A stretch of 64,000 nucleotides of DNA from Enhydrobacter aerosaccus (GTDB taxonomy: Bacteria; Pseudomonadota; Alphaproteobacteria; Reyranellales; Reyranellaceae): assembly GCF_900167455.1 (NCBI RefSeq), contig NZ_FUWJ01000002.1:299584-363583 (forward strand), in the 5' to 3' direction. Made by a program: the position numbers and the translations under genes. Positions 8,422 to 17,798 of the stretch are shown in pieces (within the stretch, counting starts at the first letter, position 1; each line of letters opens with the position of its first letter). The notes below the pieces were generated by a model. It was not told where the DNA came from and did not search any database. It was given only the letters and a program-made list of their open reading frames with translations.

Positions 8422-9390
8422 TCAGAGGATCTGATTGCGCAGCGCCGTCTCGCCGCGCCCCAGCCGATCGAGGTTCTCGACCAGGATGTCGATGACATTG
8501 TCCTCGTAGCGTCGCGTCTCGCCCGCCGTATGCGGTGTGATGAAGACGTTGGGCATGTCCCACAGCGGCGAGGCCGCGGGCAGCGGTTCTTCCGCCGTGA
8601 CATCGAGCGCCGCCGCCCAGATCTTGCCGCCTTTCATGGTCTCGATCAGTGCCGCCTCGTCGGCGACCTTGCCACGCGCCACGTTCACGAACACCGAAGA
8701 CGGCTTCATGGCGGCGAAGGCGCCGGCGCTCATCAGCCCGGTCGTCTCCGGTGTGAGCGCGCAGGCCAGCGCCACGAAATCGGCCTGCGGTACCAGCTTG
8801 ACCAGGTCGGTCATGGCATGGATCGAATCGGCGCCGTTGGCGCCCTGCGCCGGATCGCGACGGATGCCGATCACCTTCATGTCGAAGGCCTTGGCCAGCT
8901 TGGCGAGATGGCTGCCGATGCGGCCCATGCCCACCACCAGCAGCGTCTTGCCGCCGAGCTCGTCCTCGCGCTGCGTGAGATCGCCGATCATGCCGCGCCA
9001 CATCTTCTTGTGCTGATTGTCGCGGGCCTCCGGGAGGCGGCGCGCGACGGCCAGAATCAGGGACATCGCATGTTCGGCCACGGCCCGGGCATTGACGCCC
9101 GACGCGCTCGCCAGCCTGACCTGCTTCGCCGCCAGCTGTTCCTTCGAATACTGGTCCACGCCGGCGCTGATCGACTGGATGAATTTCAACTTGCCGGCCT
9201 GCGGGATGAGATCGTTGCGCCACATGCCCGACACCACCACGACATCGGCCTCGCCGACACGCTTCTGCAGATCGTCATAAGACCAGACCTGGAAGTTGCG
9301 GATGCCCGTCTTGCGCGCCTCGAAACGCGCCGACATTTGGTAGGCCGCGTGCGCGAAACAGATCGTGAGCTGGTCCTTGGACGGAAACAT
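8422..9390 (-). CDS. D-2-hydroxyacid dehydrogenase (NAD-binding)
   Basis: The 322-residue product has the two-domain layout of the D-isomer-specific 2-hydroxyacid dehydrogenases. The substrate domain contains SISAGVDQYS and NARAVAEHAMSLILAVARRL, the Rossmann fold shows LLVVGMGRIGSHLAKLAKAF, and the catalytic set is present: the Arg of VNVARGKVADE, the Glu of the TAEEPLP segment and the His of FITPHTAGE. It would reduce a 2-oxoacid or oxidise a D-2-hydroxyacid. The MFPSK start is preferred over the upstream ATG. It is divergent from the HpcH/HpaI aldolase, whose product class (a 2-oxoacid) could be its substrate; that link is inference. Confidence 0.92.
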   Translation of the reverse strand: MFPSKDQLTICFAHAAYQMSARFEARKTGIRNFQVWSYDDLQKRVGEADVVVVSGMWRNDLIPQAGKLKFIQSISAGVDQYSKEQLAAKQVRLASASGVNARAVAEHAMSLILAVARRLPEARDNQHKKMWRGMIGDLTQREDELGGKTLLVVGMGRIGSHLAKLAKAFDMKVIGIRRDPAQGANGADSIHAMTDLVKLVPQADFVALACALTPETTGLMSAGAFAAMKPSSVFVNVARGKVADEAALIETMKGGKIWAAALDVTAEEPLPAASPLWDMPNVFITPHTAGETRRYEDNVIDILVENLDRLGRGETALRNQIL

Positions 9391-9451
9391 TGGCACTCCC
9401 CCGACACAAAATGCGAGACTGCGGGCGTACCGCACTCATCGGAGAATTGCC

Positions 9452-10312
9452 ATGGCCATGCGCCGCAATCTGCTTCGCGACCGCCTCGATGCCGGGGAGC
9501 CGACCGTCGGCACGCACATTCTCTCGTGCTGGCCGACGCTGGTCGAGCTGATCGGCCATTCGGGGCAGTACGACTATGTGGAATTCACGGCCGAGTATGC
9601 GCCGTTCGACATGCATGATCTCGACAATCTCGGCCGCGCCTTCGAGGTCGCCGGTCTCGGCGGCATGATCAAGATCGAGCAGACGCAGTACACGCACCAG
9701 GCCATGCGCGCGATCGGTTCGGGCTTCCAGAGCGTGCTGTTCGCCGATATCCGGACCGTGGAGGATGCCAAAGCCGCCGTCGACGCGGTGCGGGCCGAAA
9801 CGACCATGGCCGCCGGCGCGCGCGGCCGCGGCCGGCTGGGCGTCGGCATGCGGCGCGATGTCGGCGTGGTGCGTCACGGCGGACAACCGGCCTATGTCGA
9901 AGCGCTGAACGATGTCGTGATCGCCATCATGGTCGAGAAGAAGTCGTGCGTGGACGATCTCGACGCCATCCTGTCGGTCCCGGGCATCGACATGGTGCAG
10001 TTCGGAGCCTCCGACTTCTCCATGAGCATCGGCAAGCCGGCGCAATACGGCGATCCCGAAGTGCTGGCGGCCGAGACGAAGACCATCGAGACCGCTCTGA
10101 AGAAGGGCCTGCATCCGCGCGTCGAACTGCGCGATCCGTCGGGGGCGGAGAAGTACCTCAAGATGGGCGTGAAGCATTTCTGCATCGGTTGGGACGTGCG
10201 CATCCTAGCCGACTGGTGGGACAGCAAGGGCGCCGAGATGCGCGGCCTGCTCGACGGCAAGGCGGCGGCAAAGGCAGAGACCGTCAGCAAGGTCCGCGGC
10301 AACTACGCATGA
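9452..10312 (+). CDS. HpcH/HpaI aldolase family protein
   Basis: The 286-residue product resembles the metal-dependent class II aldolases of the HpcH/HpaI family, which cleave 4-hydroxy-2-oxoacids to pyruvate and an aldehyde. Visible are GEPTVGTHILSCWPTLVELIG at the N-terminus, YDYVEFTAEYAPFDMHDL with the metal-ligand glutamate region, IKIEQTQ, SVLFADIRTVEDAKAAVDAVR and VQFGASDFSMSIGKP (the GxxDLxxxxG-like loop, here GASDFSMSIG). The ATG at 9452 has a GGAGAA site. Its stop overlaps the peptidase start by four bases (ATGA), so the two are translationally coupled. Confidence 0.88.
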   Translation: MAMRRNLLRDRLDAGEPTVGTHILSCWPTLVELIGHSGQYDYVEFTAEYAPFDMHDLDNLGRAFEVAGLGGMIKIEQTQYTHQAMRAIGSGFQSVLFADIRTVEDAKAAVDAVRAETTMAAGARGRGRLGVGMRRDVGVVRHGGQPAYVEALNDVVIAIMVEKKSCVDDLDAILSVPGIDMVQFGASDFSMSIGKPAQYGDPEVLAAETKTIETALKKGLHPRVELRDPSGAEKYLKMGVKHFCIGWDVRILADWWDSKGAEMRGLLDGKAAAKAETVSKVRGNYA

Positions 10313-12393
10313 ACACGTCGGTCGAGGCGCCGCCGCGCGCCCCTCGCCATCCCGCCAGCCGTACGCTCCATGGCATCACCATCACCGACGATTACGCTTG
10401 GCTGAAGGACGAGAACTGGCAGGACGTCCTGCGCGATCCCGGCCGGCTGGATCCCGAGATCCGCGCCTATCTCGAGGCGGAGAACCGCTACACCGAATCC
10501 CTGCTCGGGCCGTTGCAGCCGTTGCGGCAGGAGCTGGTGCGCGAGATGCGCGGCCGCATCAAGGAGGACGATTCGAGCGTTCCCGTGCCCGACGGGCCGT
10601 TCGCCTATGGCTCGAAGTATCGGCAGGGCGGCCAGCATCAGCTCATCGGCCGCCAGCCACGCGATGGTGGTGATTTCCAGACCATCCTCGATGGCGATGC
10701 GCTGGCCAAGGCGTCGGGCTACTTCCACTTCGGCGGCACGCGCCACTCGCCCGATCATCGCCTGGAGGCCTGGAGCGCCGATCTGCGCGGCTCGGAATAT
10801 TTCACCGTGCGCGTGCGCGACTGGCAAACCGGCGAGGACCTGCCCGATGTCGTGGAGCAGACCAGCGGCAGCATCGTATGGGGACGCGACTCACGCTTCT
10901 TCCTCTATGTCAGGGTGGACGAGAATCACCGGCCGCTGCAGGTCTTCCGCCATCGCCTCGGGACGCCGCAATCCGCCGACGCCCTCGTCTACGAAGAGAA
11001 GGACACGGGCTGGTTCACGCGCGTGGAGGAAAGCGCCAGCGGCCGCTTCTGCATCATCGCCGGCGGCGACCACGATACCTCCGAGCAGCAGCTCGTCGAT
11101 CTTGCCGACCCGGCGGCGACGCCCCGTCTCGTCGCGCCGCGCGAAAAGGGCGTGCAATACAGTGTCGCCGATCGCGGCGACCAGCTCTTCATCCTGACCA
11201 ATCTCGACGCTATCGACTTCCGCATCGTCACGGCGCCACTGTCGGCGCCCGGCCGCGAGAATTGGCGAGAGCTCGTACCGCATCGGCCCGGCGTCTATGT
11301 GCTGGGCATCGATCTCTATGCCGGCCATCTCGTGCGCCTGGAGCGTTCGCGGGCACTGCCCTCGATCGTGATCCGCGACCTCGGCGACGACGGCGAGCAT
11401 TCGATCGCCTTCGACGAGACGGCCTATTCCCTCGATGTCAGCGGCGGCTACGAGTTCGAGACGACGACGTTGCGCTTCACCTACTCGTCCATGACCACGC
11501 CGGCCGAGGTCTACGACTACGACATGGCGCGCCGCACGCGTGTCCTGCGCAAGCGCCAGGAGATCCCATCCGGCCACGATCCGTCGGCCTACGTCACGAC
11601 GCGCCTGATGGCCAGGGCCGCCGATGGCGCCGAGGTGCCAGTCTCGATCCTGCATCGGCGCGATCTCGCGCGCGACGGTAGCGCCCCGCTGCTGCTCTAT
11701 GGCTACGGCTCCTATGGCCTCGCCATGCCAGCCTCGTTCGCGGCCAATCGCCTGTCGCTGGTGGATCGCGGCTTCGTCTATGCCATCGCCCATATCCGCG
11801 GCGGCACCGACAAGGGCTGGTCCTGGTATCTCGACGGCAAGCGAGAGAAGAAAACCAACACCTTCGACGATTTCGTCGCCTCGGCTCGGGCCCTGATCGA
11901 TGCCGGCTATACGTCGGCGAAGCGCATCGTGGCGCATGGCGGCAGCGCCGGCGGCATGCTGATGGGCGCGGTCGCCAATCGCGCCGGCGAGCTGTTCGCC
12001 GGCATCGTCGCCGAAGTACCGTTCGTTGACGTGCTCAACACCATGCTCGACGACAAGCTGCCGCTGACGCCACCCGAGTGGCCCGAATGGGGAAACCCGA
12101 TCACCGATGCCGCGGCGTTCCGCACCATCCTGTCCTACTCGCCCTACGAGAATGTCGCGGCCAAGCCCTATCCGGCCATCCTCGCCATGGCCGGCCTCAC
12201 CGATCCCCGCGTCACCTACTGGGAACCGGCCAAGTGGGTGGCACGGCTGCGCGCCACCATGACCGGCGGCGGCCCGGTCCTGCTGCGCACCAACATGGGC
12301 GCCGGCCATGGCGGCTCGTCGGGGCGATTCGACCGGCTGGACGAGGTTGCGCTGGCCTACGCTTTTGCCCTCCGGACCGTCGGCCGCGTCTGA
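10309..12393 (+). CDS. S9 family serine peptidase, oligopeptidase-B-like
   Basis: The 694-residue product matches prolyl-oligopeptidase family members in length and layout: an N-terminal beta-propeller gate (about residues 70-420) and a C-terminal alpha/beta hydrolase domain. The catalytic triad can be placed at S546 in HGGSAGGMLMG, D632 in AGLTDPRVTYWEP and H667 in GAGHGGSSGRF. DYAWLKDENW near the N-terminus and YGYGSYG before the catalytic domain are typical of oligopeptidase B. It should cut short peptides, usually after basic residues, in the cytoplasm or periplasm. No signal peptide is visible. It overlaps the aldolase gene by four bases. Confidence 0.93.
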   Translation: MNTSVEAPPRAPRHPASRTLHGITITDDYAWLKDENWQDVLRDPGRLDPEIRAYLEAENRYTESLLGPLQPLRQELVREMRGRIKEDDSSVPVPDGPFAYGSKYRQGGQHQLIGRQPRDGGDFQTILDGDALAKASGYFHFGGTRHSPDHRLEAWSADLRGSEYFTVRVRDWQTGEDLPDVVEQTSGSIVWGRDSRFFLYVRVDENHRPLQVFRHRLGTPQSADALVYEEKDTGWFTRVEESASGRFCIIAGGDHDTSEQQLVDLADPAATPRLVAPREKGVQYSVADRGDQLFILTNLDAIDFRIVTAPLSAPGRENWRELVPHRPGVYVLGIDLYAGHLVRLERSRALPSIVIRDLGDDGEHSIAFDETAYSLDVSGGYEFETTTLRFTYSSMTTPAEVYDYDMARRTRVLRKRQEIPSGHDPSAYVTTRLMARAADGAEVPVSILHRRDLARDGSAPLLLYGYGSYGLAMPASFAANRLSLVDRGFVYAIAHIRGGTDKGWSWYLDGKREKKTNTFDDFVASARALIDAGYTSAKRIVAHGGSAGGMLMGAVANRAGELFAGIVAEVPFVDVLNTMLDDKLPLTPPEWPEWGNPITDAAAFRTILSYSPYENVAAKPYPAILAMAGLTDPRVTYWEPAKWVARLRATMTGGGPVLLRTNMGAGHGGSSGRFDRLDEVALAYAFALRTVGRV

Positions 12394-12472
12394 TACGCTG
12401 CGCAAAAATGAATAGGCAACCGTCCGGCTCCCCGCCGGCCGGCTCAAGAGCGACCATTCCAGGAGGAGCGCC

Positions 12473-13636
12473 ATGAGCGTAATGATCGACAAGCTGCTGA
12501 GCGATGCGGTGAAGCAGGGAGATGTGCCCGGCGTGGTCGCGGTCGCGACCGATGCCGCCGGCACGACCTATGAGGGCGGCTTCGGCAAGCGCGTGCTGGG
12601 CCAGTCGGATGAGATGACTCCGGATACGGTGGTGTGGCTCGCCTCGATGACCAAGGCCGTCACCGGCGCCGCGGCCATGCAGCAGGTCGAGCGCGGCAAG
12701 CTCGGCCTCGACTCCCCGGCAAAGGAAGTGATCCCCTATCTTGGCGAGGTCGGCGTGCTCGAGGGCTTCGATGCCGACGGCAAGCCCGTGACGCGCGCGC
12801 CGCGTCGCGACATCACGCTGCGTCACCTGCTGACCCATACGGCCGGCTTCTCCTACGAGATCTGGAATGCCGACATCTGCAAGTACCAGCAGGTTATGGG
12901 CGTGCCGGGCATCACCGGCTGCGAGAACAAGGCCCTGACGACCCCGCTGCTGTTCGATCCCGGGGAGCGCTGGGACTACGGCATCAACATCGACTGGGCC
13001 GGCAAGATGGTCGAGGCGGTCAGCGGCCAGAAGCTCGGCCAGTACCTGCAGCACAACGTGCTCGGACCGCTGGGCATGGACAGCACGGCCTTCTTCATCT
13101 CGCCCGGCATGCGCGAGCGGCTGGCGCGCATCCATCATCGCGGGCCCGACGGCGGGCTGACGCCGGACCTGGCGCTGGAGATTCCGCAGGAGCCGGAGTT
13201 CGAGATGGGCGGCGGCGGACTCTACGGCACCGCCGGTGACTACCTGAAGTTCGTGCGCATGATGCTGAACCAGGGCAAGTCCGATCGCGGCGAGCCGGTC
13301 GTGAAGCCCGAGACCGTGGCGATGATGTCGCGCAATGCTATGGGCGACACCAAGGTCGTATCGCTCAAGCCGGCGATCCCGCCGCTTTCCAACGAGGCGG
13401 AATTCTTCCCCGGCATGGACAAGCAATGGGGCCTGAGCTTCATGATCAATAACGAGGAAGCGCCGACGGGCCGGTCCGCCGGCAGCCTTGCCTGGGCCGG
13501 CCTCGCCAACACCTACTACTGGATCGACCAGAAGAAAGGGGTCGGCGGCGTCTATGCGACGCAGATCCTGCCGTTCGCCGACGTGAAGTCGCTGCCGCTG
13601 TTCCACGCCTTCGAACAGGCCGTGTACGAGGCCTGA
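12473..13636 (+). CDS. Serine hydrolase, beta-lactamase class C / EstB-like
   Basis: The 387-residue product starts at an ATG behind AGGAGGAG and has no signal peptide, unlike the other serine hydrolase at 967. The SxxK motif is S58-M-T-K61 (VWLASMTKAVTG), followed by RHLLTHTAGFSYEIWN, a hallmark of the class C/EstB group. The second tyrosine motif is in RWDYGINIDWAGK, where the canonical YxN is replaced by Y-G-I-N. The C-terminal WAGLANTYYWID is the usual W-x-G replacing KTG in esterases. That pattern favours a cytoplasmic esterase of short-chain or lactone substrates over a beta-lactamase. Confidence 0.9.
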   Translation: MSVMIDKLLSDAVKQGDVPGVVAVATDAAGTTYEGGFGKRVLGQSDEMTPDTVVWLASMTKAVTGAAAMQQVERGKLGLDSPAKEVIPYLGEVGVLEGFDADGKPVTRAPRRDITLRHLLTHTAGFSYEIWNADICKYQQVMGVPGITGCENKALTTPLLFDPGERWDYGINIDWAGKMVEAVSGQKLGQYLQHNVLGPLGMDSTAFFISPGMRERLARIHHRGPDGGLTPDLALEIPQEPEFEMGGGGLYGTAGDYLKFVRMMLNQGKSDRGEPVVKPETVAMMSRNAMGDTKVVSLKPAIPPLSNEAEFFPGMDKQWGLSFMINNEEAPTGRSAGSLAWAGLANTYYWIDQKKGVGGVYATQILPFADVKSLPLFHAFEQAVYEA

Positions 13637-13648
13637 CCGTCGAGCATC

Positions 13649-14893
13649 CTACTCGGCGAGCGTAAAGAGCTCCGTCTCCTCGCGCACGCCGCGCAGGCGG
13701 TGGCGTCCAACCGAGATCAGGTGCGGCCGGCTTCGGTCGGCCGCCGCGGTGAACGACTGGCTGACCAGGAGGTTGTGACCGAGCTCCTTGCACAGCAATT
13801 CGATACGCGACGACTCGTTCACGGCCGGCCCGATCACCGTGAAATCGAGCCGGGCGTCGGCGCCGACATTGCCGTATTGCACCGTGCCGACATGAAGCGC
13901 GATATCGAGGCCGGGCGTGGCCTTGCCCGTCGCGGCGCGTTTCTCCGTCAGCATCTCCATCAGGTAGAGCGCCTCGGCGGCCGCCGTCAGCGCCAGCGCA
14001 CAGGTCTCGTCCGGCCCCCGCGACGCGGTCGGGAAGATCGCGAGCAGCCCGTCGCCCAGATATTTCAGGACCTCGCCGCCGCGGCGCGCCACCGGCCGCA
14101 CCATGCATTCAAAGCATTCGTCCAGCAGGGCGATGAGTTCGTCGCCAGGCAGCGTATCGGCAAAGCGGGTGAAGTCGCGCAAGTCAGTGTAGAACACCGC
14201 GGCTTCGACACTCTGGACGGTCCCGCGGCGCACCGAGCCGGACAGGATGCGCGCGGCGGGATCCGACCCGAGATAGGAGGCGAGCAGCGCCTCGCCCATC
14301 AGCCGGGTTGTCGCGGCCTTTGCCGCCAGCGCGAAAAGCGGCAGCAACTGGTCCAGGATCTGCCGATCAGCCTCGCTATAACCGCCCCTCCGGTCCGTGG
14401 TGAAGGAACTGGCCATCCACAGACGATTGGCCGGCTCGGCCTCGTCCGGACCGCGAGCCTCGGGCATCAACTCGCCAAAGGGAAAGATACGCCCCTGCCA
14501 TTCGGTCATGCCGGCATCCCGCAACTCCGCAAACACCGGGAGCTCGTCCTCTTTCGGCGGTTGGCACAGGTCATGGCCTCGGGCGGCCAGTCCGTCACGG
14601 AGCATTGCCATGAAGGGACTCTGTCTAAGCACAGGGTCGTCGATCTCGCCGTGCTGAAACACGAAATGCGTGCTGGGCCCAGTCTCCCGATCCCAGATCA
14701 TGCTGCGCGCGCGCACCAGCGGATGCAACGTGTTGCCGCCAACGAAGATGCGCGCCACGACGACACCGATGGCATTCAAGCGACGCGCAAACCCGTCGAC
14801 CAGTTCTTCCGGCGGCAGATTACGCAGGCCGGCATCGATCAGCCATGCGGCGACCTCGTCCGCTCCGGCGAGACTGTTGCCCATGGCCGTCAC
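13649..14893 (-). CDS. Class III adenylate cyclase with N-terminal GAF-like sensor region
   Basis: The 414-residue product ends in a class III nucleotide cyclase domain (about residues 228-400). Metal-binding aspartates are at D237 in FYTDLRDFTRF and D281 in KYLGDGLLAIF. The purine-specifying pair is K277 and D350 (LDFTVIGP), which predicts ATP rather than GTP, and N359/R363 (VNESSR) are the transition-state residues. The first about 200 residues lack membrane segments and look like a small-molecule sensing domain of the kind found in adenylate cyclase subgroups from Rhizobiales. The gene overlaps the upstream dioxygenase by four bases and ends the three-gene unit that starts with the SDR at 16507. 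Confidence 0.9.
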   Translation of the reverse strand: MTAMGNSLAGADEVAAWLIDAGLRNLPPEELVDGFARRLNAIGVVVARIFVGGNTLHPLVRARSMIWDRETGPSTHFVFQHGEIDDPVLRQSPFMAMLRDGLAARGHDLCQPPKEDELPVFAELRDAGMTEWQGRIFPFGELMPEARGPDEAEPANRLWMASSFTTDRRGGYSEADRQILDQLLPLFALAAKAATTRLMGEALLASYLGSDPAARILSGSVRRGTVQSVEAAVFYTDLRDFTRFADTLPGDELIALLDECFECMVRPVARRGGEVLKYLGDGLLAIFPTASRGPDETCALALTAAAEALYLMEMLTEKRAATGKATPGLDIALHVGTVQYGNVGADARLDFTVIGPAVNESSRIELLCKELGHNLLVSQSFTAAADRSRPHLISVGRHRLRGVREETELFTLAE

Positions 14894-15744
14894 CGCTTTA
14901 CCGTCGCGACCTTGCCGCCGGCCTGTTCGGCATTCATCTGCCGGAACAGGCCAACCGCGTGGGCATGAAACGCCCGTTCCTCGGGGCCGGCCAGGGCCTG
15001 CGGCCGGCGTTCGTCGTCGAAGTGGCCGAACCTGTCCTCGCCCCGCACCAGCATGGCGGTGACGCGCACGGGGCTGCTGCAGCGCGCCGAGGTCGGGATG
15101 TAGCTGATGCCAAGTCCGATACGCCGGTCGCTGGAACGGTTGGGCCGTGAATTGTGGACCAGATGCGTATGGTGCAGGGAGAACTGCCCGGCCTTCACCG
15201 GCATGTAGACCGTGCCACTGCGGTCGAAGTCGACGGCCAGCTCCTGACCGCGCGACAGCAGGTTGTCGGTGTCCTGCATCTCGGCGTGACGAAGCTGGCC
15301 GAGCTTGTGAGAGCCTGGCACCACCTCCATGCAGCCGGCCTCGATCGGAGCATCCGTGAGCGCCACCCAGGCCGTGACATGACAGGCCGGCTCAAGCGCG
15401 AAATAGGTCGAATCCTGGTGCCAGCTCACATAGGCGCCGGAGCCGGGATCCTTGGGCCAGACGCTGAGATGGAACAGGCGGATGTCGGGCCCGATCAGGT
15501 CCTCGACCGCATCCAGGATCTGGGGCGCGTGCACGATCTCGTCGACCCAGGGGAAAAGCAGGTGCGGCTTGAAGTTGTGGCCGCGGGCCATCTTCTGGCC
15601 CTCGGCGCGCTCGAACGCTTCGAGCTGCGCGCGCCAGCCCTGCGCCTGCTCCCTGCTGAAGGCATCGACCGGGCAGACGAAACCATCGCGCTCATACTGC
15701 GCGACCTGCTCGGGACTGAGCTTCTTGTATGTCTTCTGGATCAT
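14890..15744 (-). CDS. Phytanoyl-CoA dioxygenase (PhyH) family Fe(II)/2-oxoglutarate oxygenase
   Basis: The 284-residue product has the facial triad of the PhyH family: H109-x-D111 in SWHQDSTYF and a distal histidine, probably H197, in LVHNSRPNRSSDRR, where the trailing Arg would bind 2-oxoglutarate. The fold markers AWVALTDAPIEAGCMEVVPGSH and DGFVCPVDAFS near the N-terminus are also typical. It should hydroxylate an unknown small molecule with 2-oxoglutarate, oxygen and Fe(II). It starts one base after the SDR stop codon and overlaps the cyclase, so all three genes are probably co-transcribed. Confidence 0.92.
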   Translation of the reverse strand: MIQKTYKKLSPEQVAQYERDGFVCPVDAFSREQAQGWRAQLEAFERAEGQKMARGHNFKPHLLFPWVDEIVHAPQILDAVEDLIGPDIRLFHLSVWPKDPGSGAYVSWHQDSTYFALEPACHVTAWVALTDAPIEAGCMEVVPGSHKLGQLRHAEMQDTDNLLSRGQELAVDFDRSGTVYMPVKAGQFSLHHTHLVHNSRPNRSSDRRIGLGISYIPTSARCSSPVRVTAMLVRGEDRFGHFDDERRPQALAGPEERAFHAHAVGLFRQMNAEQAGGKVATVKR

Positions 15745-15745
15745 G

Positions 15746-16507
15746 TCAGTGCGCCGTCCAACCGCCGTCGACGAAGAGAAGCGTGCCCGTCACGAAGGAA
15801 GAGTCATCGCTCGCCAGGAAGAGTGCTGCCTTGGCGACTTCCTCTGGCTGGCCGATGCGCTTCATCGGATGCCGCTCGGTCCAGCCTCGGCGGGCCGCCT
15901 CTGGATCGGCCTGGCGTTGCAATGACCGTGCCGGCATCGGCGTGTCGATCACGCCCGGCATCAGGGCATTGACGCGGACGCCCTGCGCGGCGTGGTCGAC
16001 GGCGATGGTCTTGGTGAAGGAGGCGATGGCGCCCTTCGAGGCGACATAGGCTGCGTTCTTGCCCAGGCTGGACTGCGCCAGCTGCGAGCCGACGGTGACG
16101 ATCGCGCCCGATCCCGCCGCGATCATGGGTTGGATGGCATGGTGGACCCAGAGAAAGGTGCCCTTGACGTTGATGGCGAAGGTGCGATCCCAGGTGGCCT
16201 CGTCGATGCGGTCGACCGTGCCGCCGAGCGACACGCCCGCGGCCGTCATCAGCACGTCCACCTTGCCCCACTTGTCCAGGATACGATGCACGCCGGCACG
16301 CGCCTGATCGGCCTGGCTGACGTCGGCGGCGATGGAGACGGTCTCTCCACCCTTCGATTGGATGTCAGTGGCGACCTGCTCGAGCCGCTTCTCGTCGAGA
16401 TCGACCAGCGCGACCTTAGCGCCCTCGGAAGCAAACAGGAGGGCGGAGGCGGCACCGATGCCGGAGGCCGCGCCCGTGACGATCGCAATGCGGTCCTTGA
16501 GTTTCAT
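15746..16507 (-). CDS. SDR family NAD(P)-dependent oxidoreductase
   Basis: The 253-residue product is a classical short-chain dehydrogenase: TGAASGIG (11-18) cofactor loop, acidic D36 and D38 after beta-2 that favour NAD, catalytic S141, Y154 and K158 (YVASK), and C-terminal SSFVTGTLLFVDGGW. The NNAG motif is TAAG here. It heads a co-directional unit with the PhyH oxygenase and cyclase. The oxygenase hydroxyl product could be the substrate of the SDR; this is inferred from adjacency alone. Confidence 0.92.
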   Translation of the reverse strand: MKLKDRIAIVTGAASGIGAASALLFASEGAKVALVDLDEKRLEQVATDIQSKGGETVSIAADVSQADQARAGVHRILDKWGKVDVLMTAAGVSLGGTVDRIDEATWDRTFAINVKGTFLWVHHAIQPMIAAGSGAIVTVGSQLAQSSLGKNAAYVASKGAIASFTKTIAVDHAAQGVRVNALMPGVIDTPMPARSLQRQADPEAARRGWTERHPMKRIGQPEEVAKAALFLASDDSSFVTGTLLFVDGGWTAH

Positions 16508-16604
16508 GGCGCGAGTGTAGACCCGGGTCGTAGCGGTTCTCCAGCGGCTCCGCAGGTCGGCTGACGGTAGCTTCGTTCCCGCAAAGTGCGCTAATCAACA
16601 GACG

Positions 16605-17798
16605 ATGACTGCCGTTTCCGCCGCGCAACCGCGGTCTGCCCCTGCCCTCGCCATCGTGATCCTGTCCGTGGCCGCCTTCGCGTCGGCGGCGAACATGCGT
16701 GTCGTGGATCCCCTGCTAATCCAGCTTTCCGCCGAGTTCGGCGTGACGGTGGGCGAGGCGTCGATCGCGGCGACGCTGTTCCTGCTGGCCAACGGCGTGT
16801 TCGTTCTGGTCCACGGGCCGTTCGGCGACCGGCACGGCAAGATGCCCGTCGTTGCGCTGGCCTGCATCGGCGCCGCGCTCTGCTGCATGGCGAGCGCACT
16901 CTCGGTCTCGCTGCGCATGCTGGCGGCCACGCGCTTCCTCACGGGCGTCACCAGTTCGGCCATCATTCCTCTCGCCATGGCCTGGGTCGGCGACAATGTC
17001 AGTTACGAACGCCGTCAGGCGACGCTGGCGCGTTTCCTCAGCGGTCAGACGCTGGGTCTCGCGGCCGGCGCGGCGCTGGGCGGCGCGGTGGGTGATTGGC
17101 TGGGATGGCGCGCCGTCTTCTGGGTGCTGACGGTGACCTATCTGATGGCGGGCGCCGCGCTGTTCACCACCATGCGGGCGCGACCGGAGATCGCCCTGCC
17201 CGGCCTTCGCGCCGAAGGTTCCATGATCGCGCAGATGCTGGGGGTGCTGAAGCGGCCCTGGGCACGCGTCGTCATCATCGTCGTGGCCTTGGAAGGAGGC
17301 GCCTTCTGGGGTTGCTTCACCTTCGTCGGCGCCGATCTGCACCAGCGCTTCGGCCTCGGTTATGCCTTCGTCGGACTGGCAGTCGCGGCGTTCGGCGCCG
17401 GCGGATTCATCTATGTCACTCTCGCCCCGCATCTCGTGCGCCTGCTCGGCGAGCGTGGTCTTTGCCTGTGGGGCGGAACCGGACTCGGCATCGCCTTCGC
17501 CATCCTGGCGATGGCGCCCAGCGCGACGGTGGCGTTCGTCGCGATCATCGGGCTCGGCATCACCTTCTACATGCTGCACAACACGCTGCAGACCAACGGT
17601 ACGCAGATGGCGCCCGAAGCGCGCGGCTCGGCCCTGGCGATGTTCGCGCTGTGCCTGTTCGTGGGCCAGGCGATCGGCGTGCCCATCGCCGCCCCCATTG
17701 TCGATCGCTACGGCGCGCCGCCCATCTTCTGGGCGGCGGCGCTGTTCCTGCCGGCGCTGGCGTGGTGGTTCGCGATGGCGCTGCGGCGGCGCCTCTAG
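16605..17798 (+). CDS. MFS transporter, 12 predicted transmembrane segments
   Basis: The 397-residue product has the even spacing of about twelve hydrophobic segments of the major facilitator superfamily. The cytoplasmic loop between segments 2 and 3 carries the motif A variant GPFGDRHGKMPVV, and a second loop has RYGAPPIFW near the C-terminus. ANMRVVDPLLIQLSAEFGVTVGEAS at the N-terminus resembles drug/sugar efflux members of the family. Substrate is unknown. It is divergent from the SDR unit (97 bases between starts) and its stop overlaps that of the convergent aldo/keto reductase. Confidence 0.9.
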   Translation: MTAVSAAQPRSAPALAIVILSVAAFASAANMRVVDPLLIQLSAEFGVTVGEASIAATLFLLANGVFVLVHGPFGDRHGKMPVVALACIGAALCCMASALSVSLRMLAATRFLTGVTSSAIIPLAMAWVGDNVSYERRQATLARFLSGQTLGLAAGAALGGAVGDWLGWRAVFWVLTVTYLMAGAALFTTMRARPEIALPGLRAEGSMIAQMLGVLKRPWARVVIIVVALEGGAFWGCFTFVGADLHQRFGLGYAFVGLAVAAFGAGGFIYVTLAPHLVRLLGERGLCLWGGTGLGIAFAILAMAPSATVAFVAIIGLGITFYMLHNTLQTNGTQMAPEARGSALAMFALCLFVGQAIGVPIAAPIVDRYGAPPIFWAAALFLPALAWWFAMALRRRL

